This document shows, piece after piece, positions 34,501 to 45,244 of a stretch of 64,000 nt of DNA (within the stretch, counting starts at the first letter, position 1; the number at the start of each line of letters is the position of its first letter). The stretch lies in NCBI RefSeq assembly GCF_028649475.1, contig NZ_JAQSIP010000011.1, positions 86,285-150,284 of the forward strand. Direction: 5' to 3'. Position numbers and translations under genes: made by a program. This stretch comes from Curvibacter cyanobacteriorum (GTDB taxonomy: Bacteria > Pseudomonadota > Gammaproteobacteria > Burkholderiales > Burkholderiaceae_C). The notes under the pieces were generated by a model. That model was not told where the DNA came from, did no database searches, and saw only the letters and a program-made list of their open reading frames with translations.

Positions 34501-34682
34501 GCGGTGCCGGCTCGGCCAGCCAACGTGCCATCGGGACCGGCGTGCTCGGCGGCATCCTGATCGGCACCACGCTGGCGGTGTTCCTGGTGCCCGTCTTCTT
34601 TGTGGTGATCCGCACCCTGTTCAAGAACCGGTCGCCCCAGCCACCGGCCCTGCCCACCCCCACGGGAGCTACCCATGACTGA
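31539..34682 (+). CDS. RND multidrug efflux transporter (HAE1/AcrB-like), pump 2
   Basis: 1047-aa RND pump, clearly paralogous to pump 1 (first 120 residues nearly colinear: RPIFAWVIALF, GVSITQLPI or CVSITQLPI, QYPPVAPPSVV, YPGASAETL). The proton-relay pair is kept in GIVVDDAIVVVEAVERL and the TM10 Lys in GLSAKNAIMIVEYAK. Differences cluster in the periplasmic loops that shape the drug pocket, so substrate range may differ. The end overlaps the outer membrane factor gene by 8 bp, as in pump 1. Confidence 0.97.
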   Translation: MSNFFISRPIFAWVIALFVIVLGCVSITQLPIAQYPPVAPPSVVLSITYPGASAETLKNSVITVIEQQMNGATGMLYMESVAQADGTGTITLNFDPSIDPDMAQVDVQNRLSAATPRLPAAVNQQGVLVTKASNNFLLFLMLSSDDPNTNPIDIGDYVARNVMPEIQRIDGVGQVQQFGTEHAMRIWLNPGKLVSYGLSPADVNSAISAQNAQVASGVIGDLPQVSTQEISATVLVDGQLASIEAFGDIVLRANPDGSSVRVKDVARLEIGGASYATSARLNGKPASGLGVQPANKGNALATATAVRKKMHELERYFPKGMKWAMPYDTSAFVKISIGEVTETLFESLLLVFVVMFLFLQNWRYTLIPAIVVPVALLGGFIAMLLMGLSINVLSMFAMVLVIGIVVDDAIVVVEAVERLMSDEGLAPIDAARKAMGQISGAIIGITVVLISVFVPLAFFSGSVGNIYRQFSVVMVSSIACSAFLALTLTPALCGSMLKAIPPGSEQKKKGFFGWFNRGFDRTASGYESWVARLLKRALRYLVIYAAIIAAALLIFERLPTSFLPDEDQGNIMVNVQLPPGATSKRTLEVVQEMETYLLQQPEVESMVSVLGYSFSGNGQNAGLAFVTLKDWTQRVGPEHSAQALVGRAYMALLKVRDAFILPLNPAPIPELGNSSGFTFRLQDRGGKGHAALNAARDQLLGAALKSPLLAQVRMDGLDDAPQLQLVIDRQKAQAQGVDFSAINTALSTLMGSDYVNDFPSNARMQRVLVQADAAYRMQGEDLLTFQVQSASGKLVPLSTFATTHWTTGPMQSVRYNGYDAVRISGNSSPGHSTGEAMAEMERLAAELPSGFGYEWTGQSLQENSAGSQSMVLYGFALLAVFLCLAALYESWSIPISVLMVVPLGLLGTVVATLLRAYSNDVYFQVGLITIIGLSAKNAIMIVEYAKDTQDSGKGIVESALEAVRLRFRPIIMTSLAFALGVLPLAIASGAGSASQRAIGTGVLGGILIGTTLAVFLVPVFFVVIRTLFKNRSPQPPALPTPTGATHD

Positions 34683-36177
34683 GCCCACCCTCCGTCGGCC
34701 CGCCAACCGACCGGCCAGGCCGGCCCTGCTGACCGCGCTGGCCCTGCCCGTCCTGCTGGCCGCGTGCAGCCTGATCCCCACCTACCACCGCCCCGCCGCG
34801 CCGCTGCCTGAGCAATGGCCAGGCCAGAGCAGCGCCACGCCGGGCGAGCGCAGCGCGGCCGAGGCTGCCCAACTGGCGCAGTGGACGGACTACTTCAGCG
34901 ACCCCAGCCTGCAACACCTGATCCGCACGGCGCTGCAGAACAACCGCGATCTGCGGGTCACCGCGCTGAACATCGAACAGGCCCGGGCCCAGTTCCAGAT
35001 CAGCCGGTCCAAGCAATGGCCTGCGCTGAACGCGGTGGGCGGCGGCTCGCATGTGCCCATGTCCTTCGGTGACGGCCGGGTGCTGCAGGTGTCGTCGTAC
35101 ACCGCCGGGCTGGCAGTGACCTCGTTCGAACTCGACTTCTTTGGCCGGGTGGCCAGCCTCAAGGAACAGGCCCTGGCCCAGTACCTGGGCACCGAGCAGG
35201 CGCACGAAAGTGCGCGGCTCAGCCTGATCGCCAACGTGGCCACCGGGTGGCTGACGGTGCTGATGGACGAAGCCCAGCTGCGCCTGAGCCGCGAAGGCCT
35301 GCGCAACCTGGAGGCCACGCAGCAGCTGATCCAACGCAGCGTCGAGCACGGCATCCAGACCCAGCAGGCCTTGCAGCAGGCGGTGGCCCAGACGCAGGCG
35401 GCTCGGGCCACCTTGGCCCAGAGCGAGCAACAGCGCCAGACCGACGAAAACGCCCTGCAGCTGCTGCTGGGGGGCTTCCAACCGGTTCCGCTTCAGCCCT
35501 GGCTGGAGGCCACGGCGCTGGGCACGCTGCAGTTCGCCGACCTGGCGCCCGGCTTGCCGTCGACCCTGTTGCAACGCCGCCCGGACATTGCCCAGGCCGA
35601 GCAATCGCTGATCGCGGCCAACGCCAACATCGGTGCTGCGCGGGCGGCGTTCTTCCCCACCATCAGCCTGACGGCGGGCGTGGGCAGCATGAGTTCTCAG
35701 CTGTCCGGGCTGCTGAAAACAGGCTCGCAGACCTACACCCTGTCGCCACAGCTGAACCTGCCCTTGTTCAACGCCGGGCAAACCCAGGCCAACCTGGACG
35801 CCGCCAAGGTGAGCCGCGAGATCGCCGTGGCGCAGTACGAGAAGGCCATCCAGACCGCGTTCCGCGAAGTGGCCGATGCGCTGGCCGGACGCAGCTCGGC
35901 GCTGGCGCAACTGGCCGCCTACCAGGCCCAGAGCCAGGCCACCCAGACCCAGCTGACACTGAGTACACAGGGCCTGGCCGCGGGGGTGAACAGCCGGCTG
36001 GACTGGCTCAGCGCCGAGCGCACCTGGCTGGACAGCCGTCAGCGCCTGTTGCAGGCGCGGCTCGGCCGGCTGCAAAATCAGGTCGCGCTGTACCAGGCCC
36101 TGGGCGGCAGTTGGCAGGCCAGCGGCGCGGCCGCCACGGCGGCAGCAAGCCCGGCCGAGCCCAGCGCGGGGCTCTGA
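34675..36177 (+). CDS. RND efflux outer membrane factor (OprM family), pump 2
   Basis: 500-aa outer membrane channel lipoprotein with lipobox LLAAC (Cys31). It shares FELDFFGRVASLKEQALAQ and SLIAANANIGAARAAFF with its pump 1 paralogue. The central helices (ATQQLIQRSVEHGIQTQQAL) diverge more. Its start lies in ATGACTGA overlapping the pump gene stop, which fixes the start. It completes the second tripartite operon; the tail is Ala-rich. Confidence 0.95.
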   Translation: MTEPTLRRPANRPARPALLTALALPVLLAACSLIPTYHRPAAPLPEQWPGQSSATPGERSAAEAAQLAQWTDYFSDPSLQHLIRTALQNNRDLRVTALNIEQARAQFQISRSKQWPALNAVGGGSHVPMSFGDGRVLQVSSYTAGLAVTSFELDFFGRVASLKEQALAQYLGTEQAHESARLSLIANVATGWLTVLMDEAQLRLSREGLRNLEATQQLIQRSVEHGIQTQQALQQAVAQTQAARATLAQSEQQRQTDENALQLLLGGFQPVPLQPWLEATALGTLQFADLAPGLPSTLLQRRPDIAQAEQSLIAANANIGAARAAFFPTISLTAGVGSMSSQLSGLLKTGSQTYTLSPQLNLPLFNAGQTQANLDAAKVSREIAVAQYEKAIQTAFREVADALAGRSSALAQLAAYQAQSQATQTQLTLSTQGLAAGVNSRLDWLSAERTWLDSRQRLLQARLGRLQNQVALYQALGGSWQASGAAATAAASPAEPSAGL

Positions 36178-36330
36178 TCGCCCAGCCGAAGCAGCAACGC
36201 GCGGACGCCTGCCGCGGCAGGGGGGCCCCAGGCCGGCCCCTGCCGCGGGGCAGGATCGCACCGACGGCGGATTGACGCGCACGCAACACCTCTCGGGCAA
36301 GACCCTGACCGGGAATGGATTGCGCCTCGC

Positions 36331-36336
36331 TATAAT
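36331..36336 (+). promoter_or_regulatory. -10 element of the cytochrome c gene
   Basis: A perfect TATAAT 43 bp upstream of the cytochrome ATG. No good -35 hexamer at 16-18 bp spacing was found; CTGACC lies 20 bp upstream. Placed by consensus match only. Confidence 0.5.
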
Positions 36337-36379
36337 CAAAAGTTGAGTTGGAAGCCCCTACCACAACATTGAGGACGCC

Positions 36380-36895
36380 ATGAGCGACATCCACGAAGAA
36401 GCCCACACCGGCCCGATCAAGAACCCCAAGCAACTGCTGGTTGCGGTCTTTTTCTCGTTTGTGATCCCCGTGTTTGTCATCATCGGCCTGGTGGCCTATG
36501 TGACGTCGAGCAACAAGCCAGCGGCGGGAGCCGTGAACGTCGAAAAGGCCACGGCAGAACGCCTGCAAAAGGTCGGCTCGGTCGAGATTCGTGATGCCAA
36601 CCGCCCGCTGAAGGCCGGTGAAGAAGTCTTCAAGGCCCAATGCGCAGCCTGCCACGCCACCGGCGCTGCCGGGGCACCGAAGGTGGGTGACGCAGGTGCC
36701 TGGGGCCCCCGCATCAAGACCGGCCTCGACGCCCTGCTGAACTCCGCCCTGAAGGGCAAGGGGGCCATGGGCGCCCAAGGCGGCGGCGACTTCTCCGACC
36801 TCGAAATCGCCCGTGCCGTGGTCTACATGGCCAACGGCAGCGGCGGCAGCCTGGTGGAACCCAAGGCCCCGGCCGCAGCGCCTGAAGCCAAGTAA
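36380..36895 (+). CDS. Membrane-anchored cytochrome c5-like protein
   Basis: 171-aa c-type cytochrome. One uncleaved N-terminal helix (LLVAVFFSFVIPVFVIIGLVAYV, about 19-41) anchors it in the inner membrane with the haem domain in the periplasm. Haem motif CAACH is at 88-92, and Met130 in KGKGAMGAQGG is the likely axial ligand, the spacing of the cytochrome c5/CycB family. It probably carries electrons to a terminal oxidase. Preceded by a TATAAT and followed by a perfect-stem terminator, so likely monocistronic. The C-terminus is Pro/Ala-rich. Confidence 0.92.
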   Translation: MSDIHEEAHTGPIKNPKQLLVAVFFSFVIPVFVIIGLVAYVTSSNKPAAGAVNVEKATAERLQKVGSVEIRDANRPLKAGEEVFKAQCAACHATGAAGAPKVGDAGAWGPRIKTGLDALLNSALKGKGAMGAQGGGDFSDLEIARAVVYMANGSGGSLVEPKAPAAAPEAK

Positions 36896-36981
36896 GGCGG
36901 CGCCACCGGGCTGAGGCCCGTGGGCTGCGCTGCACGCCAGTGGGCACAGCGCCCCGCCCTCCCCGCTGCACCTTTAGCCAT

Positions 36982-37010
36982 CATGCCGGTCCCTGACCGG
37001 CATGTTCGTT
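36982..37010 (+). terminator. Rho-independent terminator after the cytochrome c gene
   Basis: Perfect 10-bp stem CATGCCGGTC-CCT-GACCGGCATG (36982-37004) followed by TTCGTTTG. The T tract is short, but the stem is GC-rich and correctly placed about 90 bp behind the stop codon. Confidence 0.7.
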
Positions 37011-37050
37011 TGCGGCGCTTGCTCAGTGCATGCGGCGCGGTGGAACCGCG

Positions 37051-37602
37051 TCAGGGGGCGCTTGTGTTGCGCTGCTCGGCCGCCGGGCTCAGCACATAGC
37101 CAAAGCGCGCTGGCAGGTCGGCAAACACCACCTCCTGCGGCTGCCACAGGCCCTGCTCCACCGCTTGCGCCACCGTGTCCACGTCGAGGGTGTGCACCAG
37201 GCCCAGGCCCAGGTCGGTGGACAGAAAAACCCGCCCCAACTCGTCGAGCCAGCAGGCCTGCACTTGTGCGGGCCGGTCGCTGTGGCTGCGCACACTGAAA
37301 TCAGCCGCCACGCGCCAGACCCAGGGCGCCACCTCCAACTCCACATAGACGCGCTGCGGGCCGTTCTGAAAGTACCAGCGGCCCTGTGCGTCGGACTCGT
37401 AGTTGCGCTGGATGAACTCGATCAACTTGTCGTGCCGCAGCACCGAACCCCGCGCCCCGGCCACGCCACTGGCAAAAGCGCCAAGGGCCTGGGCGCGGTC
37501 GTCGCGCATGTACCACTGGCCGCGCGCGTCCAAGCCCAACCAGCCATAGCAGTCGGGCACATGGGGCCACTTGGCCATGGCTTGTCGAACGATGTCATCC
37601 AT
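37051..37602 (-). CDS. Conserved hypothetical protein (beta-proteobacterial DUF)
   Basis: 183-aa soluble protein opening MDDIVRQAMAKWPHVPDCYGWLGLD, with several Trp-containing strands (GQWYMRDD, GRWYFQNGPQRVYVELEV, PWVWRV). I recognise it as a conserved family of unknown function in Burkholderiales (annotated as DUF2946 or a neighbouring DUF number; I am not sure which). It is 57 bp downstream of the YheT-like hydrolase on the same strand and may be cotranscribed with it. No catalytic motif was seen. Confidence 0.8.
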   Translation of the reverse strand: MDDIVRQAMAKWPHVPDCYGWLGLDARGQWYMRDDRAQALGAFASGVAGARGSVLRHDKLIEFIQRNYESDAQGRWYFQNGPQRVYVELEVAPWVWRVAADFSVRSHSDRPAQVQACWLDELGRVFLSTDLGLGLVHTLDVDTVAQAVEQGLWQPQEVVFADLPARFGYVLSPAAEQRNTSAP

Positions 37603-37659
37603 GGGATTTCCTGTTGCAAAGAGGTGAGTCGGCCGGGGGATGGGGGCGCCGCCGCGCCC

Positions 37660-38652
37660 TCAAAGCGAGAGGCCGGGCTGGGCCAGCCAGCCCCCCACGG
37701 CGTCGGGCATGCGGCGCACATGGCCCGGCACCCGCCCGTGCGGGAAGCCCACATGGCCGCCATGGGCGGGCTGCCAGAGCGTGACACACGGACCCACTTC
37801 GTTCTGGTGCGGCAGGCACCAGGCGGGCACGAAGGGGTCGTTGCGCGCATTGACAACCAGGGCCGGGATGCGGATGCGGTGCAGGTGCGGTTTGGCCGAG
37901 CCCCGCGCCCAGTAGTCCTCGGTGCTCTTGTAGCCGTGCAAGGGCGCTGTGAACACGTTGTCGAACTCATACAGGTCGCGCGCCTGGGTCAGCGCCTGGG
38001 CGTCAAACAGGCCTGGGAACTGGGCCAGTTTCTGCATCGCCTTGGGCTTCATGGTCTGCAGGAACATGCGCGTGTAGACCAGCCGGTTGAAGCCACGGCC
38101 AATGGCCCAGCCCCCGGCGGCCAGATCGATCGGCGAGCACACCGCGGCCACGCTGCTGGCCGTGTGGGCCGCTGTATCACCGGCCTCCTCAGCCCAGCGC
38201 AGCAGGGCATTGCCACCGAGCGAGATGCCCACCGCCATGACGGGCGCGCGGCGGCCGGCGCGCAGGCGCTGCAGCATCCAGCCGATTTCCTCGAAGTCCC
38301 CCGAGTGGTAGGCGCGCGGCGCGCGGTTGAGCTCGCCGCTGCAGCCACGGAAATGCGGCACGGCATAGGCCCAGCCGCGCTCACGCGCGTGGTCGGCAAA
38401 GGCCTCGGCGTAGTGGCTGCGCGAGCTGCCCTCGAGGCCGTGGAACAGCACCAGCATCGGGGCCTCGGGGCCGGGCTCGGTCTGGCCTGGCAGCTGCTGC
38501 AAGAAGTCGACATCGACAAAGTCGCCGTCGGGGGTGTCCCAGCGCTCGCGGCGGTACCGGGGCTCGGGCCCCAGCACCCGGCGCGAGAACAAAGCGGGCC
38601 AAATGGTTTGCAGGTTGCCCCCAGGCAGCCAGGCAGGTGCAACGTAGTTCAT
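37660..38652 (-). CDS. YheT-type alpha/beta hydrolase
   Basis: 330-aa alpha/beta-hydrolase of the YheT/EMB8 group. The oxyanion region LFHGLEGSS is at 70-77, the nucleophile elbow GISLGGN gives Ser144, Asp272 lies in NARNDPF and His300 in HGGHVGF. The N-terminus PAWLPGGNLQTIWPAL is characteristic of this group, whose members act as esterases of unclear natural substrate. Start ATG 38652 is used because an upstream extension has no family match. Downstream lies the conserved unknown. Confidence 0.92.
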   Translation of the reverse strand: MNYVAPAWLPGGNLQTIWPALFSRRVLGPEPRYRRERWDTPDGDFVDVDFLQQLPGQTEPGPEAPMLVLFHGLEGSSRSHYAEAFADHARERGWAYAVPHFRGCSGELNRAPRAYHSGDFEEIGWMLQRLRAGRRAPVMAVGISLGGNALLRWAEEAGDTAAHTASSVAAVCSPIDLAAGGWAIGRGFNRLVYTRMFLQTMKPKAMQKLAQFPGLFDAQALTQARDLYEFDNVFTAPLHGYKSTEDYWARGSAKPHLHRIRIPALVVNARNDPFVPAWCLPHQNEVGPCVTLWQPAHGGHVGFPHGRVPGHVRRMPDAVGGWLAQPGLSL

Positions 38653-38692
38653 GGGGCGGTCGCTCCGAACCGAGGCCAAGGCAGCCGCGGGC

Positions 38693-39142
38693 TCAATGCA
38701 ACACCGCCGGCATCTCGCCACCCGCCAGCGCCTCGTGGGGTGAACCTGGGCTGGCATGGTGCGCCACCATGCGCCAGCCTTGCGCGGTCTTGTGGTAGAC
38801 GTTGGTGGCCACCACCCAGGCCTCGCGCGGCCCGGCAGCGGTCATGACCTCGATGCGCTCGACCACGCTGTGCACGGCGCTGGCCAGGGCGTCCACGCGG
38901 TGCACACGCTCGATGCGCACCGCCAGCGGACCTTGCGCAAACAAGGCCTCAAACGCAGCCCGGATGGCGCCCATGCCGACCAGGCGCGGCCCGCCCGGGT
39001 GCACGCACACGATGTCGTCCTCATCGGCCCAGCAGGACATCAGCAAGGCGATGTCCCCTTTTTGCAGGGCTTCGTAGAAGGCGGCTTCGGTCTCGTCTGC
39101 GGACCCACCCACGGTGGCGGCCTGAAATTTGGCTTGGGGCAT
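38693..39142 (-). CDS. SnoaL/NTF2-like fold protein
   Basis: 149-aa cone-shaped alpha+beta protein of the SnoaL-like/ketosteroid-isomerase superfamily: ADETEAAFYEALQKGDIALLMSCW (two N-terminal helices), EDDIVCVHPGGPRLVG and YHKTAQGWRMVAHHASP at the end, typical of the subgroup with HPGG and HHAS motifs. Enzyme or binding function cannot be assigned. The start at 39142 (MPQAKFQ) fits the family better than an upstream in-frame ATG. It ends 40 bp upstream of the hydrolase start and may share its transcript. Confidence 0.85.
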   Translation of the reverse strand: MPQAKFQAATVGGSADETEAAFYEALQKGDIALLMSCWADEDDIVCVHPGGPRLVGMGAIRAAFEALFAQGPLAVRIERVHRVDALASAVHSVVERIEVMTAAGPREAWVVATNVYHKTAQGWRMVAHHASPGSPHEALAGGEMPAVLH

Positions 39143-39337
39143 GGCGAGCTGGTGATGGATAGCGAACAGCCCTCGATTTTGCCGCGCTTTCAATGACCGT
39201 GGCGTGTGCGTTGGCCATGACCCGTTCCGGCTCTGCCGCAGCGGCCCTCACCGGCCGACTGTCTGGTCGACCCCATCGGCGTGGACGGCCAAGGCGGGCG
39301 CTCAGCGGCCTCTTGGGGCTTTCGGCAAGGCCCCATG

Positions 39338-39366
39338 AAAAAAGCCCCGGCCGGTGGCACGGGGCT
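39338..39366 (-). terminator. Rho-independent terminator of the atp operon
   Basis: Minus-strand stem AGCCCCG/CGGGGCT (39343-39349 with 39360-39366) with a 10-nt GC-rich loop, followed by six T residues (plus-strand A-run 39338-39343). Lies about 40 bp behind the atpC stop. Confidence 0.9.
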
Positions 39367-39407
39367 GTTCGGGGAGGCGCCACCGCAGTGGCGCGTCCGT
39401 TGCGCGT

Positions 39408-39824
39408 TCAGCGCTTTTGGCGGAACTTGCGCAGGGCGGCAATCTGGGCGGCCATGACGGCCAGCTCGGATTGGGCCTTGGCGAGGTCCAGATCGCTCTT
39501 CGCGTTCTTGATCGCCTCTTCGGCCGCAGCGCGGGCCTTGTTGGCTTTCTCTTCGTCCAGGTCCTTGCCGCGGATCGCGGTGTCAGACAGCACGGTCACG
39601 CAGTTCGGTTGCACTTCCAGAATGCCACCGGCCACGAACACGAACTCTTCGCCGCCATTGGCCGTCTCAATGCGCACCGAGCCAGGCTTGATGCGGGTGA
39701 TGAGGGGCGTGTGGCCCGGCAGAATACCGAGTTCACCATTCTCACCAGGCAGCGCCACAAACTTGGCTTCACCCGAGAAGATGGACTCTTCGGCACTCAC
39801 AACGTCAACATGAATGGTTGCCAT
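39408..39824 (-). CDS. atpC: ATP synthase epsilon subunit
   Basis: 138-aa epsilon subunit of F1, part of the central stalk and a brake on ATP hydrolysis. The N-terminal beta-sandwich includes [15 protein letters not shown] and [19 protein letters not shown]. The C-terminal helical hairpin ([26 protein letters not shown]) follows. Start ATG 39824 (MATIHVDVV) is the family start; an upstream in-frame Met would add unrelated residues. Last gene of the atp operon. Confidence 0.97.
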   Translation of the reverse strand: MATIHVDVVSAEESIFSGEAKFVALPGENGELGILPGHTPLITRIKPGSVRIETANGGEEFVFVAGGILEVQPNCVTVLSDTAIRGKDLDEEKANKARAAAEEAIKNAKSDLDLAKAQSELAVMAAQIAALRKFRQKR

Positions 39825-39902
39825 GGCAATCCTTTCTTGGGGCTTGACCGCACTGGCCGGGTGGGGGTCCGGGGACCCCGACACGGCCAGTCACGGAGGG
39901 CC

Positions 39903-41324
<1,422 letters not shown>

Positions 41325-41355
41325 TTAAACCGTTAGGACGGATAAGCGAGCGCGA

Positions 41356-42222
41356 TCAGACGGCCGCCGCACCCGACACGATCTCCGAAAGTTCTTTCGT
41401 GATCGCTGCCTGACGCGTCTTGTTGTAGACCAGCTTGAGCTCACCAATGACACTGCCCGCGTTGTCGGTCGCGGCCTTCATGGCCACCATGCGCGCCGAC
41501 TGTTCGGATGCCATGTTTTCCGCCACGGCCTGGTAGATCAGGGATTCAACGTAGCGCACCAGCAGGTCGTCGATGACGGCCTGAGCGTCGGGCTCGTAGA
41601 TGTAATCCCAGCCATGTTCGGTCTTCTCGGCTTGCAGGGTGGCGGCGGACAGGGGCAGCAACTGCTCCAGCACCGATTCCTGCTTCATCGTGTTGATGAA
41701 CTTGGTGTAACCCAGGTAGACCGCGTTGATGCGACCTTCTGCGTAAGCATCCAAGAGCACCTTCACGGGGCCAATCAACTTGTCCAGATGCGGGGTATCG
41801 CCCAGACCCGTGACGTGCGAAACCACTTTCGCGCCGACACGGTTCAGGAAACCCAGACCCTTGTTACCGATGGCCACTGCCTCGGTCGACACGCCTGCAC
41901 TTTGCAGGTCGCGCAACTTGGCCGTCACCGCACGCAGCACGTTGGTGTTCATGCCGCCGCACAGACCCTTGTCGGTCGTGACGACGATCACACCAGCGGC
42001 TTTCGCGTCGTTCACTTTCATGAACGCGTGCGTGTAGTCCGGGTTGGCCTGGCCGAGGTTGGCGGCAACGTTGCGGATCTTTTCGCTGTAAGGACGGGCA
42101 GCACGCATCCGGTCCTGCGCCTTGCGCATCTTGGATGCGGCCACCATTTCCATGGCCTTGGTGATCTTCTTGGTGTTCTCCACCGATTTGATCTTGCCGC
42201 GTATTTCCTTGCCTGCTGCCAT
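41356..42222 (-). CDS. atpG: ATP synthase gamma subunit
   Basis: 288-aa rotor shaft. The N-terminal coiled-coil helix begins [30 protein letters not shown] and the C-terminal helix carries [14 protein letters not shown]; together they form the coiled coil inside F1. The central [11 protein letters not shown] strand is present. AGGAG precedes the start. Normal length for proteobacteria. Confidence 0.98.
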   Translation of the reverse strand: MAAGKEIRGKIKSVENTKKITKAMEMVAASKMRKAQDRMRAARPYSEKIRNVAANLGQANPDYTHAFMKVNDAKAAGVIVVTTDKGLCGGMNTNVLRAVTAKLRDLQSAGVSTEAVAIGNKGLGFLNRVGAKVVSHVTGLGDTPHLDKLIGPVKVLLDAYAEGRINAVYLGYTKFINTMKQESVLEQLLPLSAATLQAEKTEHGWDYIYEPDAQAVIDDLLVRYVESLIYQAVAENMASEQSARMVAMKAATDNAGSVIGELKLVYNKTRQAAITKELSEIVSGAAAV

Positions 42223-42262
42223 ATGTGCTCCTAAAGCGTTTGAAGGGTGCTTTTAGAGCGCT

Positions 42263-43816
42263 TTAGGCAAACGACTTCTTGAACGCGCCAATGGCAGCGG
42301 TCAGTTCAGCTTCGGCGTCCTTGTCCATGGCCTTGTCCTTCTCGAGCTTGGCGAGCAGGGCGGCATGGCTGGTCTTCAGGAACTGGTGCAGACCGTGTTC
42401 GAAGGCCAGGACCTTCTTGACTTCGATGTCGTCCAGGTAACCCTTGTTGACGGCGAACAGCGTCGCGCCCATCAGCGAGATGGGTTGCGGGCTGTACTGA
42501 GCCTGCTTCAGCAGTTCGGTCACGCGGGCACCGCGGTCCAGCTGCTTGCGGGTGGCTTCGTCGAGGTCCGAGGCGAACTGGGCGAAGGCCGCGAGTTCAC
42601 GGTACTGGGCCAAGTCGGTACGGATACCGCCGGACAGGTTCTTGATCAGCTTGGTCTGGGCAGCACCACCGACGCGCGACACCGAGATACCGGCGTTGAT
42701 GGCGGGGCGGATACCGGCGTTGAACAGGCTGGTTTCCAGGAAGATCTGGCCGTCGGTGATCGAGATCACGTTGGTCGGAACGAAGGCGGACACGTCACCG
42801 GCTTGGGTTTCGATCACTGGCAGAGCGGTCAGCGAACCGGTCTTGCCCTTGACGGCGCCCTTGGTGAAGGCTTCCACGTAGTCGGCGTTCACGCGAGCGG
42901 CGCGTTCGAGCAGACGGCTGTGGAGATAGAACACGTCGCCAGGGAAAGCTTCACGGCCCGGGGGACGGCGCAGCAGCAGCGACACTTGACGGTAGGCCAC
43001 GGCTTGCTTGGACAGATCGTCATAAACGATCAGCGCGTCTTCGCCACGGTCACGGAAGTATTCGCCCATCGTGCAGCCCGAGTAGGCCGACACGTACTGC
43101 ATGGCAGCCGATTCAGAAGCCGAGGCAGCCACCACGATGGTGTAGTCCATGGCGCCAGCTTGCTCCAGGGCACGCACGACGTTCTTGATGGACGAAGCCT
43201 TTTGGCCGATCGCGACGTACACGCAGGTAACGCCTTGACCCTTTTGGTTGATGATCGCGTCGATGGCGACAGCGGTCTTGCCGGTTTGACGGTCACCGAT
43301 GATCAGTTCGCGCTGGCCGCGGCCGACGGGCACCATGGAGTCGATGGACTTCAGGCCGGTCTGCAGAGGTTGGCTCACGGATTCACGGGCGATCACGCCC
43401 GGAGCGACCTTTTCGATCACGTCGGTCAGCTTGGCGTTGATCGGGCCCTTGCCGTCGATCGGCTGACCCAGTGCGTTCACCACGCGGCCGATCAGTTCGG
43501 GGCCCACGGGCACTTCCAGAATGCGGCCCGTGCACTTCACGGTGTCGCCTTCGGAGATGTGCTCGTACTCGCCCAGAATCACGGCGCCGACGGAGTCACG
43601 CTCGAGGTTCAGCGCCAGGCCGAACGAGGGAACGCCGTCCTTGTTGGCCGGGAATTCGAGCATTTCGCCCTGCATCACGTCAGACAGGCCGTGCACGCGA
43701 ACGATACCGTCGGTCACGGACACCACGGTGCCCTGGTTGCGGATGTCAGCGCTGCCAGCCAGCCCTTCGATGCGGCTCTTGATCAGTTCAGAAATTTCTG
43801 CGGGATTGAGTTGCAT
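42263..43816 (-). CDS. atpA: ATP synthase alpha subunit
   Basis: 517-aa non-catalytic nucleotide-binding subunit of F1. The P-loop GDRQTGKT is at 174-181, followed by [10 protein letters not shown] and the arginine-finger segment [25 protein letters not shown] region (VSRVGG). The N-terminus [18 protein letters not shown] anchors the delta subunit. It lies between atpH and atpG in the usual order. Confidence 0.98.
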   Translation of the reverse strand: MQLNPAEISELIKSRIEGLAGSADIRNQGTVVSVTDGIVRVHGLSDVMQGEMLEFPANKDGVPSFGLALNLERDSVGAVILGEYEHISEGDTVKCTGRILEVPVGPELIGRVVNALGQPIDGKGPINAKLTDVIEKVAPGVIARESVSQPLQTGLKSIDSMVPVGRGQRELIIGDRQTGKTAVAIDAIINQKGQGVTCVYVAIGQKASSIKNVVRALEQAGAMDYTIVVAASASESAAMQYVSAYSGCTMGEYFRDRGEDALIVYDDLSKQAVAYRQVSLLLRRPPGREAFPGDVFYLHSRLLERAARVNADYVEAFTKGAVKGKTGSLTALPVIETQAGDVSAFVPTNVISITDGQIFLETSLFNAGIRPAINAGISVSRVGGAAQTKLIKNLSGGIRTDLAQYRELAAFAQFASDLDEATRKQLDRGARVTELLKQAQYSPQPISLMGATLFAVNKGYLDDIEVKKVLAFEHGLHQFLKTSHAALLAKLEKDKAMDKDAEAELTAAIGAFKKSFA

Positions 43817-43862
43817 GACTCTTTCCTTCTTTCTTGGTTTAGCCGAGGCACAAGGCCGCGGT

Positions 43863-44405
43863 TCACGCGGCCAGGGCCGCTTTCATTTGTTCGAGACGCG
43901 CTTTGACCGAGGTGTCGAGCACCTCGTCGCCCACCGCCACACGGATACCACCGATGAGGGTGCTGTCCAGTTGAACGGTCAGGTTGAGCTTGCGGGCAAA
44001 ACGCTTTTCGAGCGAGGCGGCGAGGTCTGCCAGGGCAGCGCCGTCCACGGGGAACGCGCTGTACACGATGGCATCCGACGAGCCGCTTTGGGCATTGACC
44101 AGTTTGCGGAACTGGGTAGCAACTTCAGGCAGCGCTTGGAGCCGGCCGTTGTCGATCACCGCGCGCAAGAAGTTTTTGCCCTGCTCGGGCAACACGTACT
44201 TGGTCAGGCCAGCCACCAGGTCGAAAACCTGTTGGCCGCTGACTTTGGGGCTCTCGGCAAACTGCTTGAGCTGGGCGTCGGCTGCAATCGCAGCCAGCTC
44301 GTCCAGCCAAGCGGCCGTGGCGTTGAGGTCAACGCCAGCGGTCGATGTGCTGGCCTTGAACAGGGCCTCGGCGTAAGGACGGGCAATGGTGGCGAGTTCA
44401 GCCAT
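43863..44405 (-). CDS. atpH: ATP synthase delta subunit
   Basis: 180-aa delta subunit connecting the F1 head to the b-subunit stalk. The N-terminal helical domain starts [16 protein letters not shown], a family hallmark, and the C-terminus shows [29 protein letters not shown]. It starts 9 bp downstream of atpF, a typical close spacing. Confidence 0.97.
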   Translation of the reverse strand: MAELATIARPYAEALFKASTSTAGVDLNATAAWLDELAAIAADAQLKQFAESPKVSGQQVFDLVAGLTKYVLPEQGKNFLRAVIDNGRLQALPEVATQFRKLVNAQSGSSDAIVYSAFPVDGAALADLAASLEKRFARKLNLTVQLDSTLIGGIRVAVGDEVLDTSVKARLEQMKAALAA

Positions 44406-44414
44406 GGTTGCTCC

Positions 44415-44885
44415 TTACAGCTCGGTCTTCAGGCGGTTCAGCAGATCGGCGTGAACGCCGGCATCGACTTCCTTGCGCAGGATTTGCTCAGCACCCTTCA
44501 CAGCCAGCACGGCAACCTGCTCACGCAGGGCCTCACGGGCCTTGACCGATTGCTGCTCGGCTTCTGCCTTGGCAGCGGCAACAATCTTGTTGCCTTCTTC
44601 GGTGGCACGGGCCTTGGCCTCGTCGATGATGGCCTGAGCACGACGCTCAGCATCAGCCAGACGCGATGCAGTTTCAGTGCTGGCGGCGGCCAATTCCTTC
44701 TTCACGCGCTGGTCTGCAGCGGCGAGTTCGGTCTTGGCACGGTCGGCAGCAGCGAGACCATCGGCGATTTTCTGGGCACGTTCATCCAACGCCTTCGCGA
44801 TCGGGGGCCACACGAATTTCATCGTGAACCACACCAAGATCAGGAATACGATGGCCTGAACGAACAGGGTCGCATTGATACTCAC
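44415..44885 (-). CDS. atpF: ATP synthase subunit b
   Basis: 156-aa peripheral stalk subunit. A single N-terminal TM helix ([22 protein letters not shown]) is followed by a long charged Ala-rich coiled coil ([20 protein letters not shown] onward) that dimerises and holds the stator. Same length as E. coli b. It lies 34 bp downstream of atpE. Confidence 0.97.
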   Translation of the reverse strand: MSINATLFVQAIVFLILVWFTMKFVWPPIAKALDERAQKIADGLAAADRAKTELAAADQRVKKELAAASTETASRLADAERRAQAIIDEAKARATEEGNKIVAAAKAEAEQQSVKAREALREQVAVLAVKGAEQILRKEVDAGVHADLLNRLKTEL

Positions 44886-44919
44886 GGCAACACCTTTCTA
44901 GAGTGGCGTTGAACGGGAA

Positions 44920-45198
<279 letters not shown>

Positions 45199-45244
45199 TT
45201 AAAGATACGGATGGTTGAGGAAAGAAAAAACGAGAACGAGAAAA

